From Talpa occidentalis (taxonomy: Eukaryota; Chordata; Mammalia; Eulipotyphla; Talpidae): DNA of 64,000 nucleotides. Below the pieces are notes generated by a model. That model did not search any database. It was not told the DNA's origin and saw only the letters and a program-made list of their open reading frames with translations. Positions within the stretch are counted from its first letter, which is position 1. The number at the start of each line of letters is the position of its first letter. Shown one piece after another: positions 22,486 to 34,725 of the stretch. Location: contig NW_023601104.1 in the NCBI RefSeq assembly GCF_014898055.3, positions 69,299,106-69,363,105 of the forward strand. Direction: 5' to 3'. The position numbers were made by a program, and so were the translations under genes.

Positions 22486-23109
22486 ATTCCCTACTAGGTC
22501 ACTGTTTCTTTAAAAAACAGCAACAGCAAAGCCCTGGCTTCGATGTTTGCAAAATCCTTGGTTTTGTTTGTGGGAAACACAGGCAAAGAGGGGAATGAGT
22601 TGTGACCCTCTAGAATATGTTCCTGCTCTTTGAGTTGTTCCGAGCAGAGGTCTTTCCCCTGTCCCCTGCTCCAGTTGCTTCCTTGGTAGCCGAGACTCAG
22701 CTCTGGAAAAGCTGACTCTTGGAAAGAGGTTTTTATTGCTTATTGTGTGGGCCAAGGCCGGGGCACGATTTTCTTCCGGTCCCTCCATCCTCCTGTCCTC
22801 TCCCTCCTCCTCCTCATCTTCTGCCTCTCCTTCCTCCTGGATGCCTTTTTTCTTAAATGCTATGTGTTCGTTTTTCCCCAGCAATGACTACGCTCTTTAA
22901 AAATCTTTGCTTTCTGCAAGCTTGGACGTAATCATTTTCTTTTTCTATTCCCCTATTCCCTCCCTCTCCCCCATCACTCTCAGTAAACCAAGCATTGAAG
23001 CAAATGTTTAAAATTAATTTCTAGTGCATGTTTAGAACATCCCTTTCTTCTTCCCAAAAGTCAATGATATAATTTGTATAAGGTCGCTCATATGTAAATG
23101 GTTTGATCA

Positions 23110-23110
<1 letters not shown>
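22486..23110. other. Unique sequence, polypyrimidine at 22780-22850
   Basis: CCTCC-rich tract at 22780-22850 with no repeat family named. A minus-strand frame with EEEGEAEDEEEEGEDRR residues is the translation of this tract. Confidence 0.45.

Positions 23111-23163
<53 letters not shown>
23111..23163. repeat. (CT)n microsatellite
   Basis: Nearly pure CT for 53 bp with one TT interruption. Such tracts can form triplex (H-DNA) structures. Confidence 0.97.
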
Positions 23164-23165
<2 letters not shown>

Positions 23166-23184
23166 GCCCCCTTGTCCCCAGAAA

Positions 23185-23710
23185 AAGAACTTGTTCAATC
23201 TCAATTGAAAATCTTTTTAAATTTCTACCTTTGAGATCTTGGATACATTATTCAGCCTTTTTTTTAAAAAAAAAAAAAAGATTTATTTATTTATGCATAC
23301 AAGAGCTGGGGTACAGACCAGAGACGTGGGGGGGGGGGTGAGAGGATTCACCAGAGACAGAGTGGGGAACAGAACAGGCAGATGGACTGAAGTACACTGC
23401 TGAGGGGAGCAGCAGGTGAGTCAGGAGAGGTCTGCTGCGCCATATGGGTTGCTCCCTGGCTGGCCGGGGATCGAACTCATGCTGCAGAGGCTACAGACAG
23501 CTTCATAGGTTGCGTCTCAACCCCTTGTGCCACCAGGGAGGTCCTGTTTAGCCTTTTTGAGCTTCTATTTCTTTATCTGAAAAGTGGAGTTAATGATACC
23601 CAACTTACAAAATTGCTGGACTGATAAAATACGCAAACTGTAATAATACACTCACACATAGAATACACTCAGTAGGGACAGTTTTAATAATAGGTGCTGG
23701 TCTTTTGAAT
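23185..23710 (+). mobile_element. MIR split by a SINE
   Basis: Left arm ACCTTTGAGATCTTGGATAC. Right arm TTTTTGAGCTTCTATTTCTT, TATCTGAAAAGTGGAGTTAA, TGATACCCAACTTACAAAAT and GAATACACTCAGTAGGGACA. Together they follow the MIR sense order once the SINE at 23263-23546 and one TSD copy are removed. Confidence 0.75.
23263..23546 (-). mobile_element. tRNA-derived SINE with TSD, inside a MIR
   Basis: T/A-rich 3' end, AAAGATTTATTTATTTATGC, family body, B-box region GGGGATCGAACTCATGCTGC, and head CACCAGGGAGGTCC. The TSD TTCAGCCTTTTT (23251-23262) and TTTAGCCTTTTT (23547-23558) has one mismatch. A2-type spacer (CTTCATAGGTTGCGTCTCAA). Confidence 0.95.
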
Positions 23711-23869
23711 AAAAAAAGTTTTCTAATCCCCCTGCTCTCTACTGTTGAAGAAAACTTAAGTTAACAGTTTCCAGGCTCTGGGATCTTAGATCAATCAGAT
23801 CTTCAAAGATCTTCAACTTAAATATTCATATAATTTCCCCAAAAGGGAGACCAGTGGTTTCCTTCCCAC

Positions 23870-24335
23870 CCAACCCCCAACATCTGTTTCAGCCTCCTGA
23901 ACAATCTGTCTTCATTCTAGCCCCATTTCAGTCTATTCTCCCAACAGCAGCCAAGGTGACCATTTCAACGTAGAAATGGAAAACAAAAGTAAATAAACAA
24001 CAACAAAAAGCCACCCTCAGATACCCCAGATTTGTCACTTCTTTTCTGGACACCCTTCAAAGTTTTCCCCTTCCTCTGCATTTCAGCTATATGGCCACCT
24101 TTTTATTCTCTGAGGGCATTAAGCCTTCTGCTGCCTTCAATTTCTGCCTTCACTGTTTCCTGGGCCTGAAACTCTTCTCCTAAAGGCTTGACTTTCAGCT
24201 CCAATGTCACCTCCTCCAAGATGCCATCCCACTACTTGATCCTCACTCCCAGTGGCCCTATACTTGGGTCACTTTGTCTATTTACATAGCATGGAAAAGA
24301 ATTATTTATTCATTGATTGATTGAATGAATGAACC
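23870..24335 (+). mobile_element. L2 fragment
   Basis: In L2 3'-end order: CTCCTGAACAATCTGTCTTC, CAGCAGCCAAGGTGACCATT, CAATGTCACCTCCTCCAAGA, GGTCACTTTGTCTATTTACA and a terminal ATTGATTGAATGAATGAA. L2 is an ancient mammalian LINE. No coding frame survives. Confidence 0.7.
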
Positions 24336-25394
24336 TACGATTTAAAGAAGGGGGCAAGTTATAAACAGTCAGTTCAAGCCCAAAGACCATAGAAACACAT
24401 GTAATAGTTTCCAAATCAAGAAGACAAAATCCCTAAGGTCAAGATAACAAAAAGATTGTTGTTGATAAGAAACCTGATGCTTGGGTGGATATAATCCGTC
24501 CACAGGCAGACTATTGAAGAACTTACAAAAGAGTGAGAAAATCTGACATCTCAGCCTGCAGGAGGTGAAAAAATATTTCCCCATGCAATTTCATTGAAAG
24601 TGGGAGGAGAGAATGGTTTTATTATTCTACCTATAATAAATTCAAGTGTATTCACACCTACACTGACCCAGTCTGTAAAAAGAATCTGTTTTTGCTTGCT
24701 TACTCACTTTTTCTTTGGCCCTACCAATGTCCTTGTTTTCTAAATTGAAAATAAAATGTTGGTTTCCATAGAGAAAATTTTGGAAACAACATACACTAAG
24801 CAACTAGGTCTGCAATTTTTAAAGTCCTGTCTTGCTCTTCCAATATACCTGGTCTGTGTGGTTTAGATGGCCATTGTTTTTGATGATTTTGAAAGTTTGC
24901 TGTACTGTTTCAGGATGTATCTGTCTTTTAAATATTTTCTTGAGTAATTTGGTTTTGATCCCCCAAATAAGCTTTCCCCCCAGTTCTTTCCCCTCAAATA
25001 TTTTCCAGAAATATATGACCCATGTGGTTACATTCATTTATTCTCATCCCATCCTAGGATCACTGGCATGGGGCTACATGTTCAGAGTATGTAAAGGCTA
25101 AGAAACTTTTTGAAGATACTTTTGTATGTGTGCCAGAAATTGATGGCACATTAACTCAAAGTTTTAAGTATGCAACTCCCATAGTTAGGTGTTGTTCTGA
25201 TGTGTGAAATAGTTGGGAGGATTTTAAGCAATAGATGATACAGTTACATATTATTTGAATTCCATCTTTTTAAAAGAAGAAGTCATTTCTGTTTTTCTGA
25301 TGGCATTTCAAGATTTTCCATTCTCTATTCAAATCCCGAGCAAATACATCCAGAATAGATAAAATGTCCCATGTTAAAAAGCCATGCCAGTAAC
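24336..25394. other. Unique non-coding sequence, nothing recognised
   Basis: No repeat identified. An opposite-strand pair of 72- and 89-codon frames at 24819-25101 shows no family features. Confidence 0.45.
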
Positions 25395-25590
25395 AGTAAA
25401 TAATTAGTTCTGTGACTTGAAGTGAGTTAACCACTCCAAGTTACCCACTGAGGGTTTGCTACTCAGTGAAGCAGGGGTAAAGACATCCCATCAGCAGAGT
25501 TGTTGCAAGGATTAGAGATCATGTAGGTAAAACTCTAGGGCAGCATATGGCTAGCTGTACAATTTTAACAGATGGTAATGACCTCTCTAT
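25395..25590 (+). mobile_element. MIR fragment
   Basis: CTGTGACTTGAAGTGAGTTA, TGCAAGGATTAGAGATCATG and TAAAACTCTAGGGCAGCATA correspond to MIR 'gtgaccttgggcaagttac', 'gttgtgaggattaaatgag' and 'tagaacagtgcctggcac'. Confidence 0.65.
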
Positions 25591-27080
25591 CTGCCTTTGG
25601 TAGTATTTTTGCTGAAATTGTATATGACAGTATCCTCACCAGTTTGGCTATATAAAGTGTGTAGAGAAGATGCCGAGGAAAGGATTGCCTATGGAGTGAC
25701 CAGGTGGCTGAGGCGAGCTGTTTTCATAAGCGCTTCTTCAAGAAAAGCCATGCTTGCTGGCCTGGATATTCAGACACTACTGAGCTCAGTATGTTTATAA
25801 ACCCACATCTATGGCAGATGGTCAGTTGACCATTTGTCCAAGGCAAACCACATGTTGATGAGGTCGTGATGGCTTAAGGGCCACATTTTGGAGGATGTCA
25901 TCATAAATTATGCCTACGTGAACCTCCTGGCTTTTGTGTATGTGATCTTTAGAACGTCATCTGCCCTCCTTAGAATGCCAGCTTTCTTCAGTAGAGCTCA
26001 GCGAACAATGGTAACCACTTCTGCAAAAGGATATAAAGAATGTCTTTGCCCCAGCATAGATCAACAATGGTAGTCCATGTCTGAAGCCACCGTGAACACG
26101 AGGTGTCTCCAGATCTTATGATCTGCAGCCCACAGTTGTGTTCTTCACTGTGAATGAGAGTATTTATAGGGAACAGTGAAAGCAGGAAAGCCATACTAGG
26201 CAATCATGGGAAAGATGGTGTCAGATGGCACAGCACACCACTGTGGTAACCTCCAGGAGTAATTATGGACATCTGGATTGATGAAAAGAACTAAAGGATG
26301 GCAGGCATTCTGCATTTGGGACTGGGTTTTCCCAAAGGAAGAGAAATGGAAAAAACATGTTTGCTTAACTGCTGACTCATGCTACAAAGTTTTAATTCAG
26401 AGACTTTAATTGAAAATGCAGTGAGAATTTAAAAGATTTACATAGAAAATATTTTAGTATATTGGCAACACATTAATTATGAAACCAGATGGTTATGGTG
26501 AAAAAAATCAACCAAGAAGCCTTTTGTTTTGTTTTCGTAGCATGCAACATTTTTACTTTACCAATTTCAGTATTCTTTTATATAGATGCAAAGCCACCTT
26601 TCTATTAAGATTAACACAAGGAGTGATCTGGTATTCCAGAATACTTAAAATTCCCAGAAATGATCATTGTAGAAACTGGGAATATGAAAACATTCTTGTG
26701 ATAGAAGTTTCATGACCAAGACACTAGCTTTCTTTCCCCAGAGGCCATTCTAATGAGACCATATTTCTCAGTTCCTATTAACCATGACCGCTGTCTTTGT
26801 CAGGGGTCATTTGTTTGCAACAGAAGGTTGGAACAGAACTGTCTGAAATTAGCTCAGAAAGGAGAATTATTGTAAGGATACAGAGGCTTTCACTCTCATA
26901 AACTCATGATTGGGTTAGAAAGTTCATCCCTCCATCTCTATCTTAAGGCACAAGCCGTCTCTGCCCTGTCGCCCTCTGCACACCTGCGCCCTGCTAACCC
27001 TATTTCTCCCTCAGGCTAAGTTTTTCTGCTGAGTGAACAGTCCGCTCACCAGGGCCGCATATCTGAGTTTAAATCTGCCA
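25591..27080. other. Non-coding, unassigned
   Basis: The stretch 25600-26290 reads like exonic-composition sequence with short frames in both directions, but I match it to no gene. A decayed retrocopy is possible and unproven. The rest is A+T-rich with no known repeat. Confidence 0.35.
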
Positions 27081-27084
27081 TCTT

Positions 27085-27690
27085 CTTCTTTGTTTACTAT
27101 TTGTCCCATCTGTTTTATTTTTTATTCCTGCTTTTTCTCCATTCTCGTCTTCTGTCCTTTCTTATATTGCTTTAGCATTTAAAAATGTTTTTCATTTCCC
27201 CCTATATTAGCTTGTTGGTTATACATTCCTTAGTTATTCTTTTGTGGTTACCACTGAGATTACAAACATACATCCTTGTCTTATTAGAGTCTACTATAAA
27301 TTAATACCATTAATAATTCTTGGACAGTGAAAGACTCTTACAACATGTGAGCAGCTTCCCTGTTTGGGTGATTTGTTATTGTTGTTGTGTTTCATTTCTA
27401 TATACCTTTAATTCCACAAAACTTTATTTTTGTTGTTTTAAACAGTAGACATTCATTATGTTTTATCCACATGTTCACCTTTCCACTTCTCTACATTCCT
27501 TCCTGCATTACCATATGTCCATCTGGGCTGATATTCCTTCTGCCTAAATTGCTTCCTTTAGTATTTCTTTTAAGAAAATATCTGTTGCCAACATATTCTT
27601 TGGGTTGTCTTCTTTTTTTTCTGAGTGTCTTTGTTTTGAAACTTTCTCCATGACCTTTCTAGGAGTATTTCTTCAACTTGCAGCACTTTC
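27085..27690 (-). mobile_element. Old L1 (L1M-type) internal fragment
   Basis: The T-rich phrases recall the antisense of old L1 internal sequence: TTCTTTTGTGGTTACCACTG, AGTATTTCTTTTAAGAAAAT and TTGTTTTGAAACTTTCTCCA. Highly diverged, no reading frame. Assignment by general resemblance only. Confidence 0.45.
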
Positions 27691-27819
27691 TATGCCCAAA
27701 TGCACACAAATAAATTGGTTTTCACACCTTCAAGGATAGATCACAATAATTATTAGAAATATTTATACTTTATGATTTGAAGGGGGGTTCAAAGTGCATT
27801 TTACAAATCAAAACTTACA

Positions 27820-28095
27820 ACTTAGCAGGTTGTAAAGGCCCACCATGTGTCAGGCACTGTGCTGATCACTGGAACATGAATATCTTGTCCTCTAACAGCT
27901 CATAGTCTAGAGGAAAAGACAAGCAAATAAACCAAGTGTGAAAAGCTCTGTGTTAGAATTATGCATACATTAACTCCCCAACCCAAAGGATGAACTTCTG
28001 AATCAGACTTCAGAAGCAGGGACGATTTCCCAGAAGAGATGCCTTGAATTGAATTTTAAAAGAGTAGAGGTTGCTGGACCCATGTATCAATTAAG
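27820..28095. repeat. Ancient mammalian repeat, family uncertain
   Basis: CACCATGTGTCAGGCACTGT, TAACAGCTCATAGTCTAGAG and GCCTTGAATTGAATTTTAAA resemble a widespread old interspersed repeat ('gagcttacagtctagtgg', 'ctgagtcttgaaggat'). I cannot decide between L2, L3/CR1 and a related family. Similar text recurs at 28620-28880, 29160-29560, 45160-45250, 46320-46480 and 46640-47060. Confidence 0.45.
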
Positions 28096-28599
28096 AGTCA
28101 TTTAGCTGCAGGTAACATTTCTATCAGTGGCTTAGATGAGAGGTCCAGAGGCACTCGACATTGATTTAGCCATCCATTTATGTACTTCACTCTGCCATCC
28201 TTAGTGTGTTGGCTTTTCATCCTCGGGCTTTGTGGTTTCATGAGTTCAGTATGGCTGCTGAAGCTCCAAAAACCAAAGAAACTCCTCTTTGTGGTGGGAA
28301 AGTGGTGGGGGGAGGCAGTATCAGTTATAACTATCTTTGTTTTCTTGCAAATTCCACAGACTCCCTTTTGCATTTCAGTGGCTAGAAATGGGCCATGTGG
28401 ATACTTCTAGCAGCAAGGTTGTTGGCAAGGAGTATCTGATATTTAGCCTCTGAAGAGGGAGGTCACAGGGAGAGGAGTACTGGGAAGGGCTGTTGGATTA
28501 GTTAACCACAGTGTCTGCCACATCTGAGGTGGGGACGATCCTTTCAGAGACAGGGAACAAATGTGTACAACTTTGGTGTTGTGAAATTTTAGACGTATT

Positions 28600-29560
28600 T
28601 GGGGAACTGCAAATAGCTCTGGAACAAACGGGGCATGCTCAGCCAGGTTAGGAAGGCAGACAGTGGCCAGATCACAAGATACTAGAGTCAGGCCATGATG
28701 AGCAAACAGAAGGGGTTTGAATAGAGAAGGGTAGTGGTCAGAGTTGTGGTTTTAAAAGGTTGCTCTGGTGGCAAGGTTGTCTTAGCTTGGGAGTGATCCA
28801 GACTGAAGTCAAATAGGATAATTGGGAATCTATTACATAATCTAGACATAAAGGGATGAAGTAGTAACCATGGAGCTCAAAATATAACAATGCATATGAG
28901 CTATATTTACAATAACTACCAGCAAGTACAGTTGAACTTTGAAATAAGATTGTACTAAGTTTATTTCCTATCTGTACATGTTAATCAAACTCTAGGAGTC
29001 TCTTTCCTTATTTATCAAGGATGGGGAAGTGGGGGGCAGTATGTACTTTATAGGGTTAGATGATATGATACAGATTGTTGACTTAGGTGAACATTCAGTT
29101 CTTTCTTTATATTTAATCATGAATATACTCATACAGTATATAAATGCTAATGTTAAATGAAGAGAATAGACCTAGGAACATCCTAGGTTTTAGGTTCTGG
29201 TGACACGGTAGATAGCGGTCATGAGTTGGTGAATATCAAGGAGGAGAAGGTTTAAAATTCAGTACTGGAAACACTGGAGTTTAAGGTAATTTAGGAACAT
29301 TCAAACGCTTTAGGCCATTAGGCATGTGGCACTTTAACAGGGAGAATTTGACCATGAATAGACATTTGAGTGTCATCAGACTTGAAGTTTGATTGAGGTG
29401 ACTTGGGTATTAAAGTATAGAGTAGGAAAAGCAGGTTATCACTGAAAGGTTTGGGGCAGGATGTGTGGTTGCAAAAAAGACTGAAAGGACTGGTTGGGAA
29501 GATAGAAGAAAAAATCGGGAGCATCACATTTGATAGGGAAGGAGGCCCCAAAGGAGTGAT
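28600..29560. repeat. Ancient mammalian repeat, family uncertain
   Basis: TGGCCAGATCACAAGATACT, TTTTAAAAGGTTGCTCTGGT, TGAGTGTCATCAGACTTGAA and AGGTGACTTGGGTATTAAAG appear in the same order as in a common old mammalian repeat. It probably continues beyond the LTR at 29782-30100 to about 30500. Non-coding. Confidence 0.4.
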
Positions 29561-29781
29561 TGGTACAGAAAGTTTGCATTGTGGTTTGTATTATTACTGG
29601 TCATGCAAAGCCTCAGTGGAATAGAGGAGACTGAAACTACAACATGACGGGCTAAAGAATGAATGGAAAGTGAGAAAGCAGAGCCTGTGAACATGGGGCA
29701 CTATTTCTAGAAAATTGGCTCTGACCAAAACGGGGCAACTGGATAGCAGATGGAATGAGGGAAAGTCAAGGGCCAGTGTCT

Positions 29782-30100
29782 TCATCCTTTGCAGCTTCCG
29801 TAACAGAATGCCACAGCCTGGGAGGCTTAAATAACAGAAATTTATTTTCCCATAGTTCAGGAGGCTGGAAGTTTATGATCAAGTGATGGAAAATTCAGAT
29901 TCCGATGAAAGCTCTTTTCCAGGCTTGTAGATAGCTGCCTTCTCGCTGTCCTCACATGGCCTTTCCAGAGTGCCTGCTAGTGGGGAATAAGGGAGTAGAG
30001 ATAGAGACAGGGGGCTCCATCTCCAAATATAGCCACACTGGAGGTTAGGGAACCAAAATATGAATTTTGAAGGGACATAAATACTCAATTCGTAATAGAT
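29782..30100 (-). mobile_element. MaLR/MLT1-like LTR
   Basis: In antisense LTR order: CAGCTTCCGTAACAGAATGC, GGAGGCTTAAATAACAGAAA, TTTATTTTCCCATAGTTCAG, GATAGCTGCCTTCTCGCTGT, CTCCATCTCCAAATATAGCC and AATATGAATTTTGAAGGGAC. An AATAAATTTCTGTT poly(A) region lies on the minus strand. No internal retroviral sequence accompanies it, so it is a solo LTR fossil. Subfamily not resolved. A second LTR of the same kind is at 42040-42435. Confidence 0.7.
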
Positions 30101-30984
30101 GGGTTTTAAGAGAAAGCCAAAAAGGTCATATACATGTTCTGGGTTTTGGTGGGTTCCCCCCCGCCTTTTTGTGTGCTGAGATATAAAAGCTAGTAAAAAG
30201 AACAATATTAGAGACTCAGGGGAGAAAATGTGGGCTATTGGAATGATCACCATAAAAAGCCAGCCTTGGATCACAGAGGGAAGGGGGAAAAGATTGGTGC
30301 AGGGGAAATGAATGCATCTGTAAGTGTTCTGGGAGGAAATCCCAGCCTGGTGTTGGAGAAAAAGCCATCTGAGAATGAAGAGATGGTCAGGAGTGAGGGG
30401 TTTGAAGAGAAAGGTCGAAGCATGATTGCTAAAAGCCCAGCTGTGCCAGGAGACTGTGGATGGATAATGGCCCAGTCTTCCCAGTGGGGTGATGTTGTCT
30501 GATTTAGGTAATCACCTTATACATCCTTGAGAGTTCATCTGCCAACGTTAAAGCCATTGTGTATCAGCCATCAGCTAGAGACAGCAAATTGAAGTTTGAA
30601 TTGAAATCCATTCTTTGAATCCAGAAGTACAGGATAGAGAAAATATAGTAGCAGATCACACTAAAATAAAAGGAGCTTTAGTTGACAGGACTATACAAGA
30701 GAATGGTGCTAACATTGCATTTTTTTGTCTGTATTAGTAAAAATGCACCATCTTCACCACAGAAGTCAAAGTTCCTCTCCAATCTGTACCTGTCAGGTTA
30801 TAATTGGAGAATTCTGAGCTCCACTCTTTAAGAAGAACAGGAACCATGCTATGGTCCTTAGAACAACAGAGTGGACTCATGCCTTGCAGTGTGGCGCCTG
30901 GGTATAGACACCGAGGGTCATTCAGTCTGGAGAGGAGAACATGAAGCTGTAATAACTGTTGATTTAATCCATCTATTTATCTTG

Positions 30985-31150
30985 TCTTTTGTGTGCTCTA
31001 CTTTAAAAGAGCCTTCACACCTGCCAGGTCTTTGTTCCCCTACAACCTCCCTTGGGCAGAGGCACGTTATTACCCAGACTTTACCAATAGGGAGAGTGAG
31101 ACACCTAGAGGATAAAAACAGGAGTCAACCTTGGCGACCAATATCCAGCA
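30985..31150 (-). mobile_element. MIR-like fragment
   Basis: ACGTTATTACCCAGACTTTA, CCAATAGGGAGAGTGAGACA and AGGAGTCAACCTTGGCGACC roughly follow the antisense MIR order. Confidence 0.45.
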
Positions 31151-31194
31151 ATTTGCTCCTTAGCCATCTCATTCTTGGCGCTCATAATAAATGT

Positions 31195-31545
31195 TTCCCT
31201 TCTCTTGGCTCCCATGAAAATCCCCCCATCCTTCAAAACCCAGCTTAAGTAACCAGCTCAAGAAGATTCCTGTGCCCAATGAGTCTTCATCAGTTTTTGA
31301 CTCCTTTGAATTGGACAGTGTTCAAAACATCTTACTGAGCGTTGAAACAATAGAAATAAAACAGCTACTTTGCTAGGGACTGTAGTGCTCAATTATTTAT
31401 TGTGTTGACTACTCTGGTTTCATGTGCATTCGTCACCTCTCCCTACATATAATGAAAGGAAGGGTTGTGTTTTGTGTGTCTTCTTCTTAGCTTTCATAAG
31501 GACTAGCTCAGCACTGAGCATTGGGCAGGTGTTCAGTATTCCATC
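31195..31545 (+). mobile_element. L2 fragment
   Basis: AAAACCCAGCTTAAGTAACC, CAAGAAGATTCCTGTGCCCA, TGAAAGGAAGGGTTGTGTTT and CATTGGGCAGGTGTTCAGTA match the L2 3' region in sense. Confidence 0.6.
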
Positions 31546-31899
31546 CTCGCTCTGCAGGGACACTGTCTCTCCCTTCCAAAGCTGTCCACTATACACACAA
31601 CATTAAAAAGGGAATCCCGAACAAAGAGCTGTCAGTGTAGTGTCTCTGCTTGCAAGAAATATGAGACACCTGCAGAGCATTGTCTTCCAATGCTTCCATT
31701 CTGAAATATTCCCAAGTTTTAGCAACTAATAAGAGTCATCAATTATCTACTTGACATTCTTTGGATCAATAAAGTAGATCATCAAAAATGGAATCCCATG
31801 TGATTCAAATCGAGTGTTTTATTTTTAAAACATGGCCTAAAATATTTTTTTTCTGAATTGATCTTCGGGAAAATTTACTCATGACTGATTTGAAACATC

Positions 31900-32435
31900 T
31901 GTTTGTCCACTTCCCACTACTATTTCTGAGATCTCATGTATATTAGGAAGGAAGTGCTTTTGATTTTCTGTGCTTTAGCCATTCTACTGGCTATTCAACA
32001 GCAATCCATTGCCCTGAATACATATCCCTTCATGATGTGGCTTCAATCTCACTCAAAGTCCCTCACCCATATAGGCTCTGCCCCAGCCTCATTCTGGCAG
32101 CTCCTCAAACGTGTCCTGTTCTTCCAACTTCCATGCCTTTGTGTGTATTATTCCCTCTGCTAGAAAGCTTGCCCTCCTGTTTTGCAAATTCATATTCCTA
32201 GTTGCCCATCAGAACCAGACTCATGTTTTGCCTCCTCTGTGAAACCCCTATGTTCCCTAAGTAGAATTACTGATGTCTTCCTTTATGATATTTATTCATC
32301 TCTGTAGCACTGTCTCCTGTATTGCACTGTAATGATCTATTTAGGTAACAGTCTTAGTAGGTTTGAGGGCAGGTGCCTGTCTGTATTCTCAGTGTCAAAC
32401 ATAGGAGGTATTCAAGAAATGTTTTCTTTAATGAA
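31900..32435 (+). mobile_element. L2 3' end
   Basis: A clear L2 series: TCTGGCAGCTCCTCAAACGT, CTTCCATGCCTTTGTGTGTA, TATTCCCTCTGCTAGAAAGC, CTCCTCTGTGAAACCCCTAT, TTTGAGGGCAGGTGCCTGTC, and GGAGGTATTCAAGAAATGTT at the end. Together with the piece at 31195 it may reflect two L2 insertions. Confidence 0.8.
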
Positions 32436-33404
32436 GGAATATGCTAGACTTGGTCACAAGAAACTGAAATACACTGTGATGACTTCAAGAAAAAGACAGA
32501 ATTTGTTAATGGCTACTCGAGTCAAATCAATGAAGGGCTAGGAGACCAGGTCTGGAAAATGGGCAGGACAAGGGGCATCCATGACAGTGAATGCAAGGAC
32601 AAATACATTCTTATTGCTATTCATACCCTTGTACCCCTTCTATGGGATTCTCAGGCTGGGGACAGTGTCCCTTTGACTGAAACTATGTTACAGGCCCACC
32701 TTCTGTCTGCTCACTCCAAAAACAGACTGGTCTGAAGTAGACCACCCTCGTTAACTTATCGGTCTGGAGGCTCAAGGCCTGCAATACTTCGCACCAAGGT
32801 CATGCACTTGAGGGAAAAGCAATTCCTTGAAAAGACTCTGTGATGTAATCAGAAGCAGAATGATATGAGTTTTACAAAAAAAAAAAAAAAAAAAAAAAAA
32901 GGGACAAGTGTGACAATGTCTATTACTATGACTGGAACTCCAAAAGGGAGACTGTGATTTAAAAATTAATTTGATACTGGATGGCTTGATTACCAGCAAA
33001 ATCATTCATGACATTTAGCACCTTTCTTTATTTTTCTTGATGAACTCAGAGCTCTTGCATAAATTTAATAATGTGTTATGTAACCCCTGGATATCTAATT
33101 TACTGACTTGAACTGAATGATTGGACTCAATACAAAAAAAGAGCCTGCAAACTTTGCCTATGGCTTTCCAGCCATCAAGGAAATAAGCTCTTTTGCTCCC
33201 CGGAGAAGCTAAAAATTCTAAAATGAAGTGCCCTCTGCTCTGGTTTCTGCTTTTCAGCATTTCTCTTCTGCTTTCACATACTTTTGCTGTTTTAAAATTA
33301 AATCTAAGAAACTCATTCCATATTTTTCATCATCTGCTTTTGAAAGTGAATGTTATGGATTTACGGTTTGGGGTTCTTTGATGTTAGAGTAGCAAACTAT
33401 GCTT
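32436..33404. other. Unique sequence with a long A run at 32877-32900
   Basis: An A tract of about 24 bp follows GAGTTTTAC and precedes GGGACAAG. I see no SINE, LINE or retrocopy body upstream of it and no convincing TSD. No gene is seen. Confidence 0.4.
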
Positions 33405-33470
33405 GCTTCACTTGTTTTTGTTTCTTTTTCTTTTTTTTTTTTTTTACATCTATAAGGCTTTGATAATTTG
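33405..33470 (-). other. Poly(A)-like signature on minus strand
   Basis: Read on the minus strand, an AATAAA hexamer (plus-strand TTTATT near 33472) is followed after about 25 nt by an A tract of about 16 nt and impure A-rich sequence. This geometry fits the 3' end of a retroposed mRNA. No source gene was recognised upstream on that strand and no TSD was found, so it may be chance. Confidence 0.3.
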
Positions 33471-34574
33471 ATTTATTAAAACACCACAGTCAATGTAGGG
33501 GAACTGACACCATTTGCATTGTTGGAAACAGCCAGGAAACGCCAGGCGCTCGTTCCCTGTAGAGAGCTTACTGTGATTATGACCCCCTCCCCTTTGGTCT
33601 TCAGGGAACTTTGGCATGAAGTAAAATATTAAGCTATGCCCGAAGGATATTCATTCCTAGGACATTTTAAGACTCTTGGATTGGATCCCACCCATCCCCA
33701 AATTTGATTTTGTACCTGCCAAGATGTACAGAATGACCAGCTACTTTTTCTTATCAAAAAAAAAAAAAAAAAGCTCTTTCTTCTTTTCCCACGATAATTG
33801 TGGATCCAGTGTATTGAAATTTTGCTTTTTATGTGGTATACATCGTTTAAATGTATAACAGAATACAGTCGGTAACTTCTTAGAGTTAGAGGATGACTCT
33901 GAGGTGGAGTAATGACAAAGGGCAAAAATAATCCTTGCCACAAGGTAGAGGGCATTTTGTGGTTGTTTTCAGTTTCGATAGGAAAGATGTGTGAGGGTGC
34001 CAGTGGAGAAAGAGCAAATTAGAGTAAGTTATCTAGAGTGTAAAACTGGCATATGTGGACCTCCAGGAAAGCTTAAAACCATAGAGGAAAAAAAATCAGA
34101 TTTGGCAGAGTTCCTAGATGAATTCACTACAATTCCCTCTGTCACATCATTGTATTTCAGGACACGGGAACCCTGATAGGCTACATAAGATACTTTTTTT
34201 AATGGAGGTGAGTATGGGTAAGGGAGAACAGGAGAAATATCACAAAGATCAGATAGGGATACTTTAAGGTATCTGAGGAATAGGAAAAATCCAGGTCACG
34301 TGTGGATGTGAATTGCAAATTAGGAAACAGTCTCTCTCTCTCTCTGAGATTGCACAAGCTCTTTCTTTCTTATCACAGAATGATACAGCCAATTATAAGT
34401 TTCTTTACTCAAAAACAACAAAAATATTAGAAGTGTCAGGAAATGCAAAAGTCCTGGTCTACAAATGATGTAATTATACTGTAGCAGGAAGGCGAAGTGC
34501 TGAAATTTCCAGAGAGAGAATCCATGTAACCTTGGTATTAGGAATGTTCTCCTTAGCTTGGTACAAGTTTCATG
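33471..34574. other. Unique non-coding sequence, nothing recognised
   Basis: Contains an A17 run near 33757. The 108-codon minus frame across it translates the run as FFFFF and is not a gene. Confidence 0.45.
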
Positions 34575-34725
34575 ACATAAGAATTACAAAACCTAGTATC
34601 CCAAATATATAAAGAACACATACAACTCAACAACAAAAGAATAAACAAGTGAGTTAGAAATGGCCTGTGGCTCTGAAGGATCCCTTCTCCAAAGGAAACA
34701 CACAGGTGGCCAATTTGCACAATCA
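34575..34725 (+). mobile_element. Old L1 ORF2 fragment
   Basis: CTAGTATCCCAAATATATAA, AGAACACATACAACTCAACA and CTTCTCCAAAGGAAACACAC closely follow the mammalian L1 ORF2 text ('atatccaaaatatataaagaactcatacaactcaa', 'ttctccaaagaagacatac'). A short, frame-disrupted relic. Confidence 0.75.

Noticed and set aside
30230..30502. 90-codon plus frame
   Set aside because: It overlaps a stretch resembling an old interspersed repeat and has no recognisable protein features.
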